A stretch of DNA of 31,083 nucleotides. Source: CAKUIA01 sp044433115 (lineage in GTDB: Bacteria; Verrucomicrobiota; Verrucomicrobiia; Opitutales; Intestinicryptomonadaceae). Location of the stretch: the NCBI GenBank assembly GCA_044433115.1, contig JAWXTY010000024.1, positions 1-31,083 on the forward strand. The letters are read 5' to 3'. The notes under the pieces were generated by a model. The model was not told where the DNA came from and did not search any database. It saw only the letters and a program-made list of their open reading frames with translations. How positions within the stretch are numbered: the first letter of the stretch is position 1; each line of letters starts with the position of its first letter. Positions 23,664-31,083 of the stretch are shown one piece after another. A program made the position numbers and the translations under genes.

Positions 23664-26651
23664 ATGTATAGAAAAATTATATTTATAGTTGCTTTATTGG
23701 CAGCAGCTTCGTCTTATGGGCAAAATGTATCACAGATGTCCACTACAGAATTGAACTCAGAGTTGCAAGCTTTGGTATCTCAAGGTAGCTGGACAGGTTC
23801 TCGTACTTATGCAGACGAGCTTATTAGGCGTTTCCAAGGTACAGAAGCTCAAAAGGCAACTTTGCATAACTTGTATTACTTGCGTGCTTATGGCAATTTC
23901 CAAGACTACTTTGCAGATAAAAGCACAAGTTATGTTAGTAATGCTTTGCAAGACTTAGATGAAATTATTGCATCTAATGAGGTTACTGAAATAGTAAGAA
24001 AGGCTATAGATTTAAAGTCTATATGCTGTGAGGCTCTAGGTAATTTCAAGGACTCAGCTGAGGCTTTGGGTATATTGCTAGCTCCTCCTTTTATTTATCA
24101 ATTAAAGATGTCTGAGCAGTTGGATTTGACTAGGCGTATTGTAAATAGTTTATACACACAAAGGGCTTGGGAAGGTAATGAAAAGTGGTTCACTAGACTT
24201 TTGAATATGTCTAATGTACCAGATGACAAGATGCTTGCAGCTTCTGCATTGATGCAATGTGCAATCTTTGCAAAGGACTATGATGAGGCTATGAAGTATT
24301 TGCCTTATACTACTATTGACGCTCCTGCTAGATATGACATCGCTTTGAATATCTCATTTTTAAATGCTGCAAGACAATTATCTGACATTAAGCTAGAGAG
24401 ATATGCAGACGCTTCAGTGTTCTATTCTTTAACTTATGATAAGGAAACTATAGTTAAGTATTTTGAAGGATATAAGGCTAAAGAAGAAATTAGGTTAAAA
24501 TTTATAAAAGAGAAGAACCCAGAAAGCACTTTTATCCCTACAGTTGAAGGCAGGATTGCTATGGCAGAGGCTCAGTTGAAGGGCTTGGCTAAAGTTGAGG
24601 AGTATTCTCCTGTATTGGCATTGGGCAAAGCTATAAATTATCAGGCTACAGAGCGTATGTATGAGAGCTATTGGGCATATACTCAAATGATAGACGCTTT
24701 TCCAGATAGCCCTCAAATAGAAGAATATTATTTCTATGCTTTCGACGCTGCTTTGAAAATCGAAAAGCTAAGCGATATGGAAGCTCTAGGTAAGACTTAT
24801 GTAGAAAAGTTCCCAAGTGGCAAGTTCGCAAAGAATATCAAGTTGCAGTTGACTATGTTCTATCACGAAAAGGCTATGTATGATGAGCTTTTCCCTGCTT
24901 GTATGGACTTTATTGATAATTATAATACAGACCAAAATGCAGAGACTGTGGTATATTTGATGGCGTCAGTTTGGATTATGCAAGGTCAGTTTGATATGTT
25001 AATTAGAACTTTTGATAGCTATTTGAGAAAGTACTCTAATTCTGTGGTAGTAGACTCTTTCCACTACTGGAGTGGCTTGGCTAATATGGCTAAGAGCGAC
25101 TATGCTAAGGCTTATGATTGCTTTAAGACTGTAGTTGATAAGTTCACAGATAGTACTTATGTAGTTGACGCTAATTACAGAATGGGTATTTCAGCTTATG
25201 GCAACCAAGAGCCAGAATTAGCTGAGCAAATTTTCACTAAGTTTGTTGCTGATTATGGATATAATGACTTAGCAGGTGAAGCTGAATTTTTCCTTGGCGA
25301 CTTATGCGTAGCAAAGGGAGCATCTGACGAAGCTTTACTTCACTATGCTCAAGTAGACGAAAAGACTTCTAATCAAGATTTCATCGACAACGCTTATATT
25401 CAATCTATAGGTATACAAAACCAAGCTGCAAATTACTTAGAAGTAATCAAGCTTGCAAAGAAGTATGTATCAAAGTATCCAGAAGGCAATGTTGCTCTTA
25501 TGCAGTTTGAAATTGCAAATGCGATGAACGAAACAGGGCAAAAGGGTAGCACTCTTTTGATATACAAAGACATAATTTTAAAATATGGCAACGACCCTCT
25601 ATTAAGTGGAGCTGACAAGGCTATAGAAAAATACATAGCTAGTTATCAACCTACAGTTGAAAATTTGAATGCTACAAAGGAGTTTATTGAAAAGACTCTA
25701 GCAGACAAAGAACTTTTGACTATGTTGGTTAAAGAACCAGGTAAGAGATATAGATATTTCTTGGAAAACCCTATAGTTGATAAGGATTTGTATAAGAAAT
25801 TTAAAAGCGATGAGAAGTTTACTGTAAATCTTTTCGAAGATACTAAGCCTCTTGAGGATTTGTTAGCTCACTTTAAAGAGCAAATATCTCTAGTTCCTGC
25901 TGAAAAGCCTATAGAGTTCTTCAATACTTTATTGACAGAAAATAAGGGCAAGAACCCTACTTTGGAATTTAGGGCTATGATGGCTTTAGATAAATTCTTG
26001 AAAGCACCTATAGTTACTAAGGCATTTAATTCTGATGACTATGCTTATGCAAGCCCTGCAACTCTAACTTGGATTGCAACTTTAAATGAAAAGTATTCTA
26101 TAAATGACGCTCTAAGTGCTTATCAATATATCTTGGATAATTACACAGATAATCAATACTTGTTTGAGGCTGTTTTGGGTATGGCTCAATTATATGCTAA
26201 GAATAAGGACTTTGTAAATGCTAATGCGTGTTACGAAAGACTTGAAAATGAGTTTTCTTCAGATGCTAGAGCTTGGCAAGCTGCAATGTCTTATGCTGAG
26301 ACGCTTGTTATTGAAGGCGATTTGAATTTGGCTATAGAAAAGTTCGAAAACATCAGGCGTAACCCTGAGTTGCGAGGCGAAGCTTTTGCTGGTGCTTTGT
26401 ACAACTTAGGCAAGATTTACGAGTCTAAAAACGAAGTAGACAAAGCTTTAAATGCTTATGATAATTGTGCGATAGGGCATACTTCTTTCGTGAGATATTC
26501 AGGCAAGGCTGCTTTAGCTGAAATTAAGTTATTGCAAAAATTAGGTAGAACTGACGAAGCAAAAGAGACTGCCAAAGCATATTTAGAGTCAGCTAGTGCA
26601 AAGACTGCAGATGAATATCAAGATATACTTGAATTATCAAAAATGCTTTAA
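23664..26651 (+). CDS. Exported TPR-repeat protein, 995 aa
   Basis: The signal peptide M-Y-R-K-I-I-F-I-V-A-L-L-A-A-A-S-S-Y-G-Q is probably cut near residue 19. The rest is nearly all helical and rich in TPR-like pairs, clearest at about 470-650 (A-Y-D-C-F-K-T-V-V-D-K-F, then A-E-Q-I-F-T-K-F) and about 810-980. This resembles the periplasmic TPR proteins (CpoB/YbgF-like and larger) that often accompany ExbB/ExbD/TolQ-type motor genes in PVC bacteria. No enzyme motif is seen. It heads a plus-strand cluster of four genes: the next gene starts 18 bp downstream with a strong Shine-Dalgarno. A scaffold for an envelope complex is likely. Specific partners are inferred only from gene order. Confidence 0.7.
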   Translation: MYRKIIFIVALLAAASSYGQNVSQMSTTELNSELQALVSQGSWTGSRTYADELIRRFQGTEAQKATLHNLYYLRAYGNFQDYFADKSTSYVSNALQDLDEIIASNEVTEIVRKAIDLKSICCEALGNFKDSAEALGILLAPPFIYQLKMSEQLDLTRRIVNSLYTQRAWEGNEKWFTRLLNMSNVPDDKMLAASALMQCAIFAKDYDEAMKYLPYTTIDAPARYDIALNISFLNAARQLSDIKLERYADASVFYSLTYDKETIVKYFEGYKAKEEIRLKFIKEKNPESTFIPTVEGRIAMAEAQLKGLAKVEEYSPVLALGKAINYQATERMYESYWAYTQMIDAFPDSPQIEEYYFYAFDAALKIEKLSDMEALGKTYVEKFPSGKFAKNIKLQLTMFYHEKAMYDELFPACMDFIDNYNTDQNAETVVYLMASVWIMQGQFDMLIRTFDSYLRKYSNSVVVDSFHYWSGLANMAKSDYAKAYDCFKTVVDKFTDSTYVVDANYRMGISAYGNQEPELAEQIFTKFVADYGYNDLAGEAEFFLGDLCVAKGASDEALLHYAQVDEKTSNQDFIDNAYIQSIGIQNQAANYLEVIKLAKKYVSKYPEGNVALMQFEIANAMNETGQKGSTLLIYKDIILKYGNDPLLSGADKAIEKYIASYQPTVENLNATKEFIEKTLADKELLTMLVKEPGKRYRYFLENPIVDKDLYKKFKSDEKFTVNLFEDTKPLEDLLAHFKEQISLVPAEKPIEFFNTLLTENKGKNPTLEFRAMMALDKFLKAPIVTKAFNSDDYAYASPATLTWIATLNEKYSINDALSAYQYILDNYTDNQYLFEAVLGMAQLYAKNKDFVNANACYERLENEFSSDARAWQAAMSYAETLVIEGDLNLAIEKFENIRRNPELRGEAFAGALYNLGKIYESKNEVDKALNAYDNCAIGHTSFVRYSGKAALAEIKLLQKLGRTDEAKETAKAYLESASAKTADEYQDILELSKML

Positions 26652-26669
26652 TCTAAGGAGAAATTTATA

Positions 26670-27767
26670 ATGAAATTGAAACTACTTTTAACTATATTAT
26701 TACTACCTGCCATTTTGTTCGCACAAAGTGAAGATAATGCTGACAGGTCATATTTTGCAGATTTTGCAAAGGTTAAGGCTATCTTGGGCTATCAAGCTCA
26801 AAATGCTACAGATAAGATCTACTACGAGCTTAGTGCAATAGAAGAAGAGGACTCAAAACCTCTATATATATTGTCTTTGACTACAAGAAAGGCAGAACAA
26901 CTTATAATCAGCGAGAATAATAAGGATATATTCCTAACTTATGAGACTGAAGATAAACTGTTAAAGAAGTATAGAGAGGCATTGATTGCTGGCGATAAGG
27001 ACACGGCTCTTAGCTTAATGCGTAGTGATATTTATGGATTGTTGCCTTTAGTTGAGGCTAAAGAGGACGTATTTATCATTCAAGAGGCGATTTTGGAATA
27101 CTTAGATTTGCTTGTTTCTGCAGAAAAGGTAAATGAGTTGTTCGCTATATTTGAAACTTTGAAAGTTAGGAACTTAAGAGAAGATTATATCACTTTGGCG
27201 TTGCATACGTCTAGGTTATTGGCTGAAAAGGGCGATTTCGAGAGGTCTGTAAAGGTTTTAAATGCTATAGATTTAGATATAAATAACCAAGATTTCACTC
27301 CTGCTTTGCTTGAAATTCTTTCTTTGTTTAGAGACTCTGGCAAGATTGCTGAGGTGCAAAGATATTATGAAAGATTGAAGTTTGTAGAAGGTAGCGATTT
27401 TAAACTAGAAGCTGAGATGTGGAGTTTGTATTGCGATATTAAGTTGGGCAATGTGTTGACAGCTAAGGTGCTTTTGGAGCGTTTTGCTGGTGTTGACAAA
27501 AAGTTGCCTGAATATTCTTTGTATAAATTTATTTTAGGCTTAGTGGCAAGAGACGGCTCAACTCCTTTATCGGCGTTGGAGTTCTTCTCTGAAGGTATAG
27601 TTTATGGAAAATCTGTAGACGACTGGATGCCTGAGTTGATGTATAACACTGCATTGAGTTACTTTAAGGCTGAAAAGGTAGACGTTTCTAAGCAAATTCT
27701 CGAAGAAATGAAAAAGTTCTACCCAGATAACGTATTTTTAGCACAGGCAGAAAAAGATTTAAAATAA
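26670..27767 (+). CDS. Exported helical-repeat (TPR-like) protein, 365 aa
   Basis: The signal peptide is M-K-L-K-L-L-L-T-I-L-L-L-P-A-I-L-F-A, cut before Q-S-E-D. The mature protein is helical with degenerate TPR/SEL-like pairs (about 85-350), for example A-L-H-T-S-R-L-L-A-E-K-G-D-F-E-R-S-V-K-V-L. The start is fixed by AAGGAG 9 nt upstream, the best ribosome site in the window. It lies 18 bp after the large TPR gene and 26 bp before the first vWA gene, so it is part of one operon. No named family is recognised; a periplasmic partner of its neighbours is the likely role. Confidence 0.6.
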   Translation: MKLKLLLTILLLPAILFAQSEDNADRSYFADFAKVKAILGYQAQNATDKIYYELSAIEEEDSKPLYILSLTTRKAEQLIISENNKDIFLTYETEDKLLKKYREALIAGDKDTALSLMRSDIYGLLPLVEAKEDVFIIQEAILEYLDLLVSAEKVNELFAIFETLKVRNLREDYITLALHTSRLLAEKGDFERSVKVLNAIDLDINNQDFTPALLEILSLFRDSGKIAEVQRYYERLKFVEGSDFKLEAEMWSLYCDIKLGNVLTAKVLLERFAGVDKKLPEYSLYKFILGLVARDGSTPLSALEFFSEGIVYGKSVDDWMPELMYNTALSYFKAEKVDVSKQILEEMKKFYPDNVFLAQAEKDLK

Positions 27768-27793
27768 GATAAGAAAGACACTAGGACAAGACA

Positions 27794-29236
27794 ATGAAAA
27801 TACATAAGTTTAACCCAATTAGGAAAAAGGATACTCTTCTTTATAAACTATTGCTAATCATTGCAGGTTTGCATGCGATTGCTTTATTTATCTTAGGAGG
27901 TATCATTATTTCTGAAATTGTAATCGAGCCAGAAACTACTTTCGAAGCTCCCCCACCACCTGAAAAGGTAGAAAAGAAAAAGACTTTCCAGCATAAGGCA
28001 AAGCAACAACAGCAAAATTCTAAAAAGCCTATAAAGCGTATACAAATTCCTCCTGCAAAGATGAATAATGTGTCTACTGCAAATATCGCATTGCCAAGTG
28101 CAGATACAGCAGGTGCAGGCTTAGGCGGTGCATTAGCTCCAAAGGACTTAGGTGATATGAATATTACTATGTCTAGTGTTAGCTTGCTTGGTGTTAGTGG
28201 CAGAACCGAAAAAGTTGTTATCGTTATTGACGCATCTTCTTATATGATGGAAGACAAAAAGGGTGCGTTAAATACATATAATGTAATTAAAAACGACATT
28301 AAAAAATTGATAAACTCTTTGCCTGCAACTATCTTGTTTAACGTCATTGCCTTTTCAACTCCTCCTCCTGCTATACATATTCCTCCTTTCTATGAGAGAT
28401 GGGTAAAACAAGTTAAGCTAAATGCTTTTAGTACTAGTGGTATGGTAACTGCAACTCCTGAAAACAGAAGGAGATTAGTTGAGTGGCTAGATCCTATAAA
28501 TCAAACTTTAGATGATGTTAATAAATTGCAGTCTAATTATAATATGAAATGGCAATTTTTACCTCAAAGACCAGATGTAGAAAGAAATGGTTATTCATCT
28601 AAGGTGTCTATGTATTATGTTCCTTATCAAGTTGCCTTAGAGCAAGGGGCTGATACTATATATTTTTTGACTGCAAAGTGGGTAGATGCTAGCGAGGTTA
28701 AAAAGCCTTATACTGAAGCTGTACAAAAAGCTTTTGATGATAAACAAGCTTCTGCAAGAGCTGAATTTGACAATAAGATAACAAGCAGAACTCCAGAGCA
28801 AAAGGTAGCTCACGAAAAGGCTGTTAAAGATGCCGAAGCAAAGAGACAAGAAGCCAATGCAAAGGCTATTGCTAAGGCTAAGGCTTGGATTGATACTGAA
28901 AACGCAAAGCGTAAGGCTGCAAATAAGTCTTTATACGTATTTACTCCTGAGCAACGTGCAAGGCAATTAGGCGAAATCAATAAAGTTTACGTCCCTTATG
29001 ATATATTTAGACCCCCAGAGCAACCTAAGGCTGTTTCTTATACCCCAGCAGATGTTGCTAGCTATTATTTAGGGCTAATCAAGAAAGAAAAAGGCGAGGC
29101 TGCAAAGCTACCTGTACTAAACTTCATTATGTTTAGAGGTAAAAACGAAAGCATTACTAACCAAAGTATACACGCAGACAGGTTAGCAAAGGTACACAAG
29201 GGAACAGTTAAGGTTCTTGTTGGTACTGATCTTTAA
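27794..29236 (+). CDS. Membrane-anchored vWA-like protein, copy 1
   Basis: A 480-aa product. Residues 1-45 hold a short basic segment and one membrane helix (L-L-L-I-I-A-G-L-H-A-I-A-L-F-I-L-G-G), then a periplasmic A-P-P-P-P-E-K-V-E-K-K-K stretch like TonB/ExbD-type linkers. From about 138 a von Willebrand A-type fold is suggested: E-K-V-V-I-V-I-D-A-S-S-Y-M, I-L-F-N-V-I-A-F-S, A-D-T-I-Y-F-L-T and L-P-V-L-N-F-I-M-F. The metal site (DxSxS) reads D-A-S-S-Y, so it is incomplete. A Lys/Ala/Glu coiled coil (about 315-375) is inserted. AGGA lies 7 nt before the ATG. The first 431 bp are identical to the next gene. A role in an envelope complex with the TPR proteins is inferred. Confidence 0.65.
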   Translation: MKIHKFNPIRKKDTLLYKLLLIIAGLHAIALFILGGIIISEIVIEPETTFEAPPPPEKVEKKKTFQHKAKQQQQNSKKPIKRIQIPPAKMNNVSTANIALPSADTAGAGLGGALAPKDLGDMNITMSSVSLLGVSGRTEKVVIVIDASSYMMEDKKGALNTYNVIKNDIKKLINSLPATILFNVIAFSTPPPAIHIPPFYERWVKQVKLNAFSTSGMVTATPENRRRLVEWLDPINQTLDDVNKLQSNYNMKWQFLPQRPDVERNGYSSKVSMYYVPYQVALEQGADTIYFLTAKWVDASEVKKPYTEAVQKAFDDKQASARAEFDNKITSRTPEQKVAHEKAVKDAEAKRQEANAKAIAKAKAWIDTENAKRKAANKSLYVFTPEQRARQLGEINKVYVPYDIFRPPEQPKAVSYTPADVASYYLGLIKKEKGEAAKLPVLNFIMFRGKNESITNQSIHADRLAKVHKGTVKVLVGTDL

Positions 29237-29245
29237 TAATAAAAT

Positions 29246-30688
29246 ATGAAAATACATAAGTTTAACCCAATTAGGAAAAAGGATACTCTTCTTTATAAAC
29301 TATTGCTAATCATTGCAGGTTTGCATGCGATTGCTTTATTTATCTTAGGAGGTATCATTATTTCTGAAATTGTAATCGAGCCAGAAACTACTTTCGAAGC
29401 TCCCCCACCACCTGAAAAGGTAGAAAAGAAAAAGACTTTCCAGCATAAGGCAAAGCAACAACAGCAAAATTCTAAAAAGCCTATAAAGCGTATACAAATT
29501 CCTCCTGCAAAGATGAATAATGTGTCTACTGCAAATATCGCATTGCCAAGTGCAGATACAGCAGGTGCAGGCTTAGGCGGTGCATTAGCTCCAAAGGACT
29601 TAGGTGATATGAATATTACTATGTCTAGTGTTAGCTTGCTTGGTGTTAGTGGCAGAACCGAAAAAGTTGTTATCGTAATTGATACTTCTGGCTATATGAT
29701 GACTGACGAAAAGGGTGCGTTAAATACATATAATGTAATTAAAAACGACATTAAGAAATTGATAAGTTCCCTACCTGCAACTATTCTATTTAATGTAATT
29801 GCGTTTTCTGCTCCTCTTCCTAATACCATTATCCCTCCTACTTATGGACGCTGGATAGGCTCAATGAAGATGAATGCCTTTAGCAATAGTGGTATGGTAA
29901 CTGCCTCTCCTGCAAATAAGACTCGCTTAATTGAGTGGCTTGACCCTATTAACCAAAGTTTAGATGACGTAAATAAATTGCAATCTAACTACAAATTAAA
30001 ATGGCAATTCCTACCTCAAATTCCAGACGCTCCTCCACGAGGTTATTCTTCGAGGGGCTCAAGATACTATGTGCCTTATCAAGCTGCTTTAGAGCAGGGG
30101 GCTGACACTATTTATATCCTAACTTCGCAATGGTCTGACTCTAGCGATATTAAAAAACCTTTCCCAGAAGCTGTCCTAAAAGCTCATAAAGATAGAGTAG
30201 CTAAGGCAAGAGCTGAGTATGATAATAGAATAAATAGCAGAACTCCTGAAGAAAAAGCTAGATTGGCAGAAACTCGTAAAAAGCAAACAGCTGATAGAGC
30301 AGAATCTAACAAAAAAGCACTGGCAAAGGCAAAGGCTGAAATTGATGCCGAAAATGCTAAGCGAAAAAAAGCAGGAACTTCCCTCCTCGTTTCTACTGCA
30401 GAACAATATGCACGTAAAAAAGGCTGGATGGATACTGTTAAGATTTCTCGAGACGTTTTCGTAGAACCTGAAGCTCCTAATGCTGCCTCTTATTCCCCTG
30501 CAGAAATCGCTAGTTACTATTTAGGTCTAATCAAAAAAGACAAAGGCGAAGGTGCAAAACTGCCTGTACTAAATATGATTATGTTCAGAGGTAAAACCGA
30601 AAACATCGCTAAACAAAGTATCCTTGCCGACCGACTCACAAAAGTACATAAGGGGACAGTTAAAGTTCTCGTCGGCACCGACTTGTAA
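29246..30688 (+). CDS. Membrane-anchored vWA-like protein, copy 2
   Basis: A tandem paralogue of the preceding gene with the same length (480 aa). DNA is identical for 431 bp from the start codon (29246-29676), and again for 46 bp at 29709-29754; the rest has diverged at DNA and protein level. The metal site reads D-T-S-G-Y, again lacking the last serine of DxSxS. The coiled-coil insert and the C-terminal K-V-H-K-G-T-V-K-V-L-V-G-T-D-L are kept. It starts 9 bp after the first copy with no Shine-Dalgarno, so its translation probably depends on coupling. A palindromic element follows 4 bp after the stop. Confidence 0.65.
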   Translation: MKIHKFNPIRKKDTLLYKLLLIIAGLHAIALFILGGIIISEIVIEPETTFEAPPPPEKVEKKKTFQHKAKQQQQNSKKPIKRIQIPPAKMNNVSTANIALPSADTAGAGLGGALAPKDLGDMNITMSSVSLLGVSGRTEKVVIVIDTSGYMMTDEKGALNTYNVIKNDIKKLISSLPATILFNVIAFSAPLPNTIIPPTYGRWIGSMKMNAFSNSGMVTASPANKTRLIEWLDPINQSLDDVNKLQSNYKLKWQFLPQIPDAPPRGYSSRGSRYYVPYQAALEQGADTIYILTSQWSDSSDIKKPFPEAVLKAHKDRVAKARAEYDNRINSRTPEEKARLAETRKKQTADRAESNKKALAKAKAEIDAENAKRKKAGTSLLVSTAEQYARKKGWMDTVKISRDVFVEPEAPNAASYSPAEIASYYLGLIKKDKGEGAKLPVLNMIMFRGKTENIAKQSILADRLTKVHKGTVKVLVGTDL

Positions 30689-30692
30689 ATTT

Positions 30693-30811
30693 GGGGCGTT
30701 ATATCGCCCTTGATACTCCGTTTTGCTTTTGTTTTGGACTCTCACGTATTAATATACGCTTCGACCCCAAAACAAAAGCAAATACTCGTCTGAAGGGCAA
30801 TCTAACGCCCC
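30693..30811 (+). repeat. 119-nt palindromic element, copy B
   Basis: Ends GGGGCGTTA/TAACGCCCC pair. The middle stem GCCCTT/AAGGGC and the upper stem GCTTTTGTTTTGG/CCAAAACAAAAGC differ from copy A on both sides and still pair. Tip CGTAT-TAAT-ATACG. It lies 4 bp after the stop codon of vWA copy 2. A hairpin of CAAAAATTTTGC / GCAAATTTTTGG follows at 30815-30842. Confidence 0.9.
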
Positions 30812-31083
30812 AAACAAAAATTTTGCTTACGCAAATTTTTGGCTTGCAAAGGGCTTGAAATCGCCCTTGATACTCTGCTTTGAGATTTTTTTGGACTCTC
30901 ACGTACCATAAGTACGCTTCGACCCCAAAACAAAAGCAAATACTCGTCTGAAGGGCAATCTAACGCCCCAAACAAAAATTTTGCTTACGCAAATTTTTGG
31001 CTGGCAAAGGGTTTGAAATCGCCCTTGATACTCTGCTTTGAGATTTTTTTGGACTCTCACGTATTAATATACGCTTCGACCCC
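30812..31083 (+). repeat. 158-bp tandem repeat carrying palindromic elements C and D
   Basis: The block 30812-30969 is repeated from 30970 to the window end (cut off). Each block has a small hairpin followed by a palindromic element: copy C at 30851-30969 and copy D from 31009. Copy C has the tip CGTAC-CATAA-GTACG, where the closing T-A pair became C-G on both sides. Its left arm is like copy A and its right arm like copy B, so the upper stem pairs poorly. No gene is present from 30689 to the window end. Confidence 0.88.

Noticed and set aside
30699..30902. Minus-strand frame of 67 codons in the right-hand repeats
   Set aside because: It lies wholly within the palindromic repeats and is not kept in the other copies.

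Overview
This is an A+T-rich stretch of a Gram-negative (diderm) bacterial chromosome. Secreted proteins carry Sec signal peptides or lipoboxes. There is a large single-chain PurL and a TonB-like inner-membrane anchor, and E. coli-like promoter boxes precede dhaK and tRNA-Pro. A secreted glycosidase sits beside a sulfatase-fold protein. The mix suggests a host-associated member of the PVC group (Verrucomicrobiota/Lentisphaerota type). That placement is inference; no 16S gene or other phylogenetic marker was analysed.

Layout. 1-869: no gene; a tandemly amplified palindromic repeat, then a hairpin-rich leader. 870-3551: valS with a strong terminator. 3704-7984: a secreted (beta/alpha)8-type glycoside hydrolase and a sulfatase-fold protein that has lost its active site and gained a long charged helical tail. 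8155-8229: tRNA-Pro(UGG). 8403-11716: a promoter-headed operon of dhaK, dhaL, an lsrF homologue and a lipoprotein cupin of D-lyxose-isomerase type, closed by a copy of the palindromic repeat and a terminator. 11938-13089 (minus): hemW-like radical SAM gene, divergent from an IPT/TIG lipoprotein (13138-14172) and a LOG-family gene (14266-15183). 15263-17737 (minus): a three-domain acyl-AMP ligase/ACP/PlsC protein, followed by a 100-N scaffold gap whose two flanks share 28 bp. 17959-21690 (minus): purL. 21820-21891 (minus): tRNA-Cys(GCA). 22014-23379 (minus): coupled coaB and NYN-nuclease genes. 23664-30688 (plus): two exported helical-repeat proteins and two tandem membrane-anchored von Willebrand A-like proteins. 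30693-31083: more copies of the palindromic repeat.

The most unusual element is the repeat. Four copies lie wholly inside the window (142-260, 11725-11843, 30693-30811, 30851-30969) with partial copies at both edges. Three full copies are exactly 119 nt and fold as one long imperfect stem. Several stem positions change on both sides at once between copies (compensatory changes), while internal-loop sequences stay constant. This is what a selected RNA or cruciform DNA structure would look like. I do not recognise it as a named family.

Second in interest is the dhaK-dhaL-lsrF-cupin operon. It pairs a ketose kinase with the terminal thiolase of autoinducer-2 breakdown, without the rest of an lsr operon, and suggests an unassigned carbohydrate or AI-2-like route. 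Third are the dead sulfatase and the twin vWA genes, which share 431 identical bp starting exactly at the start codon.
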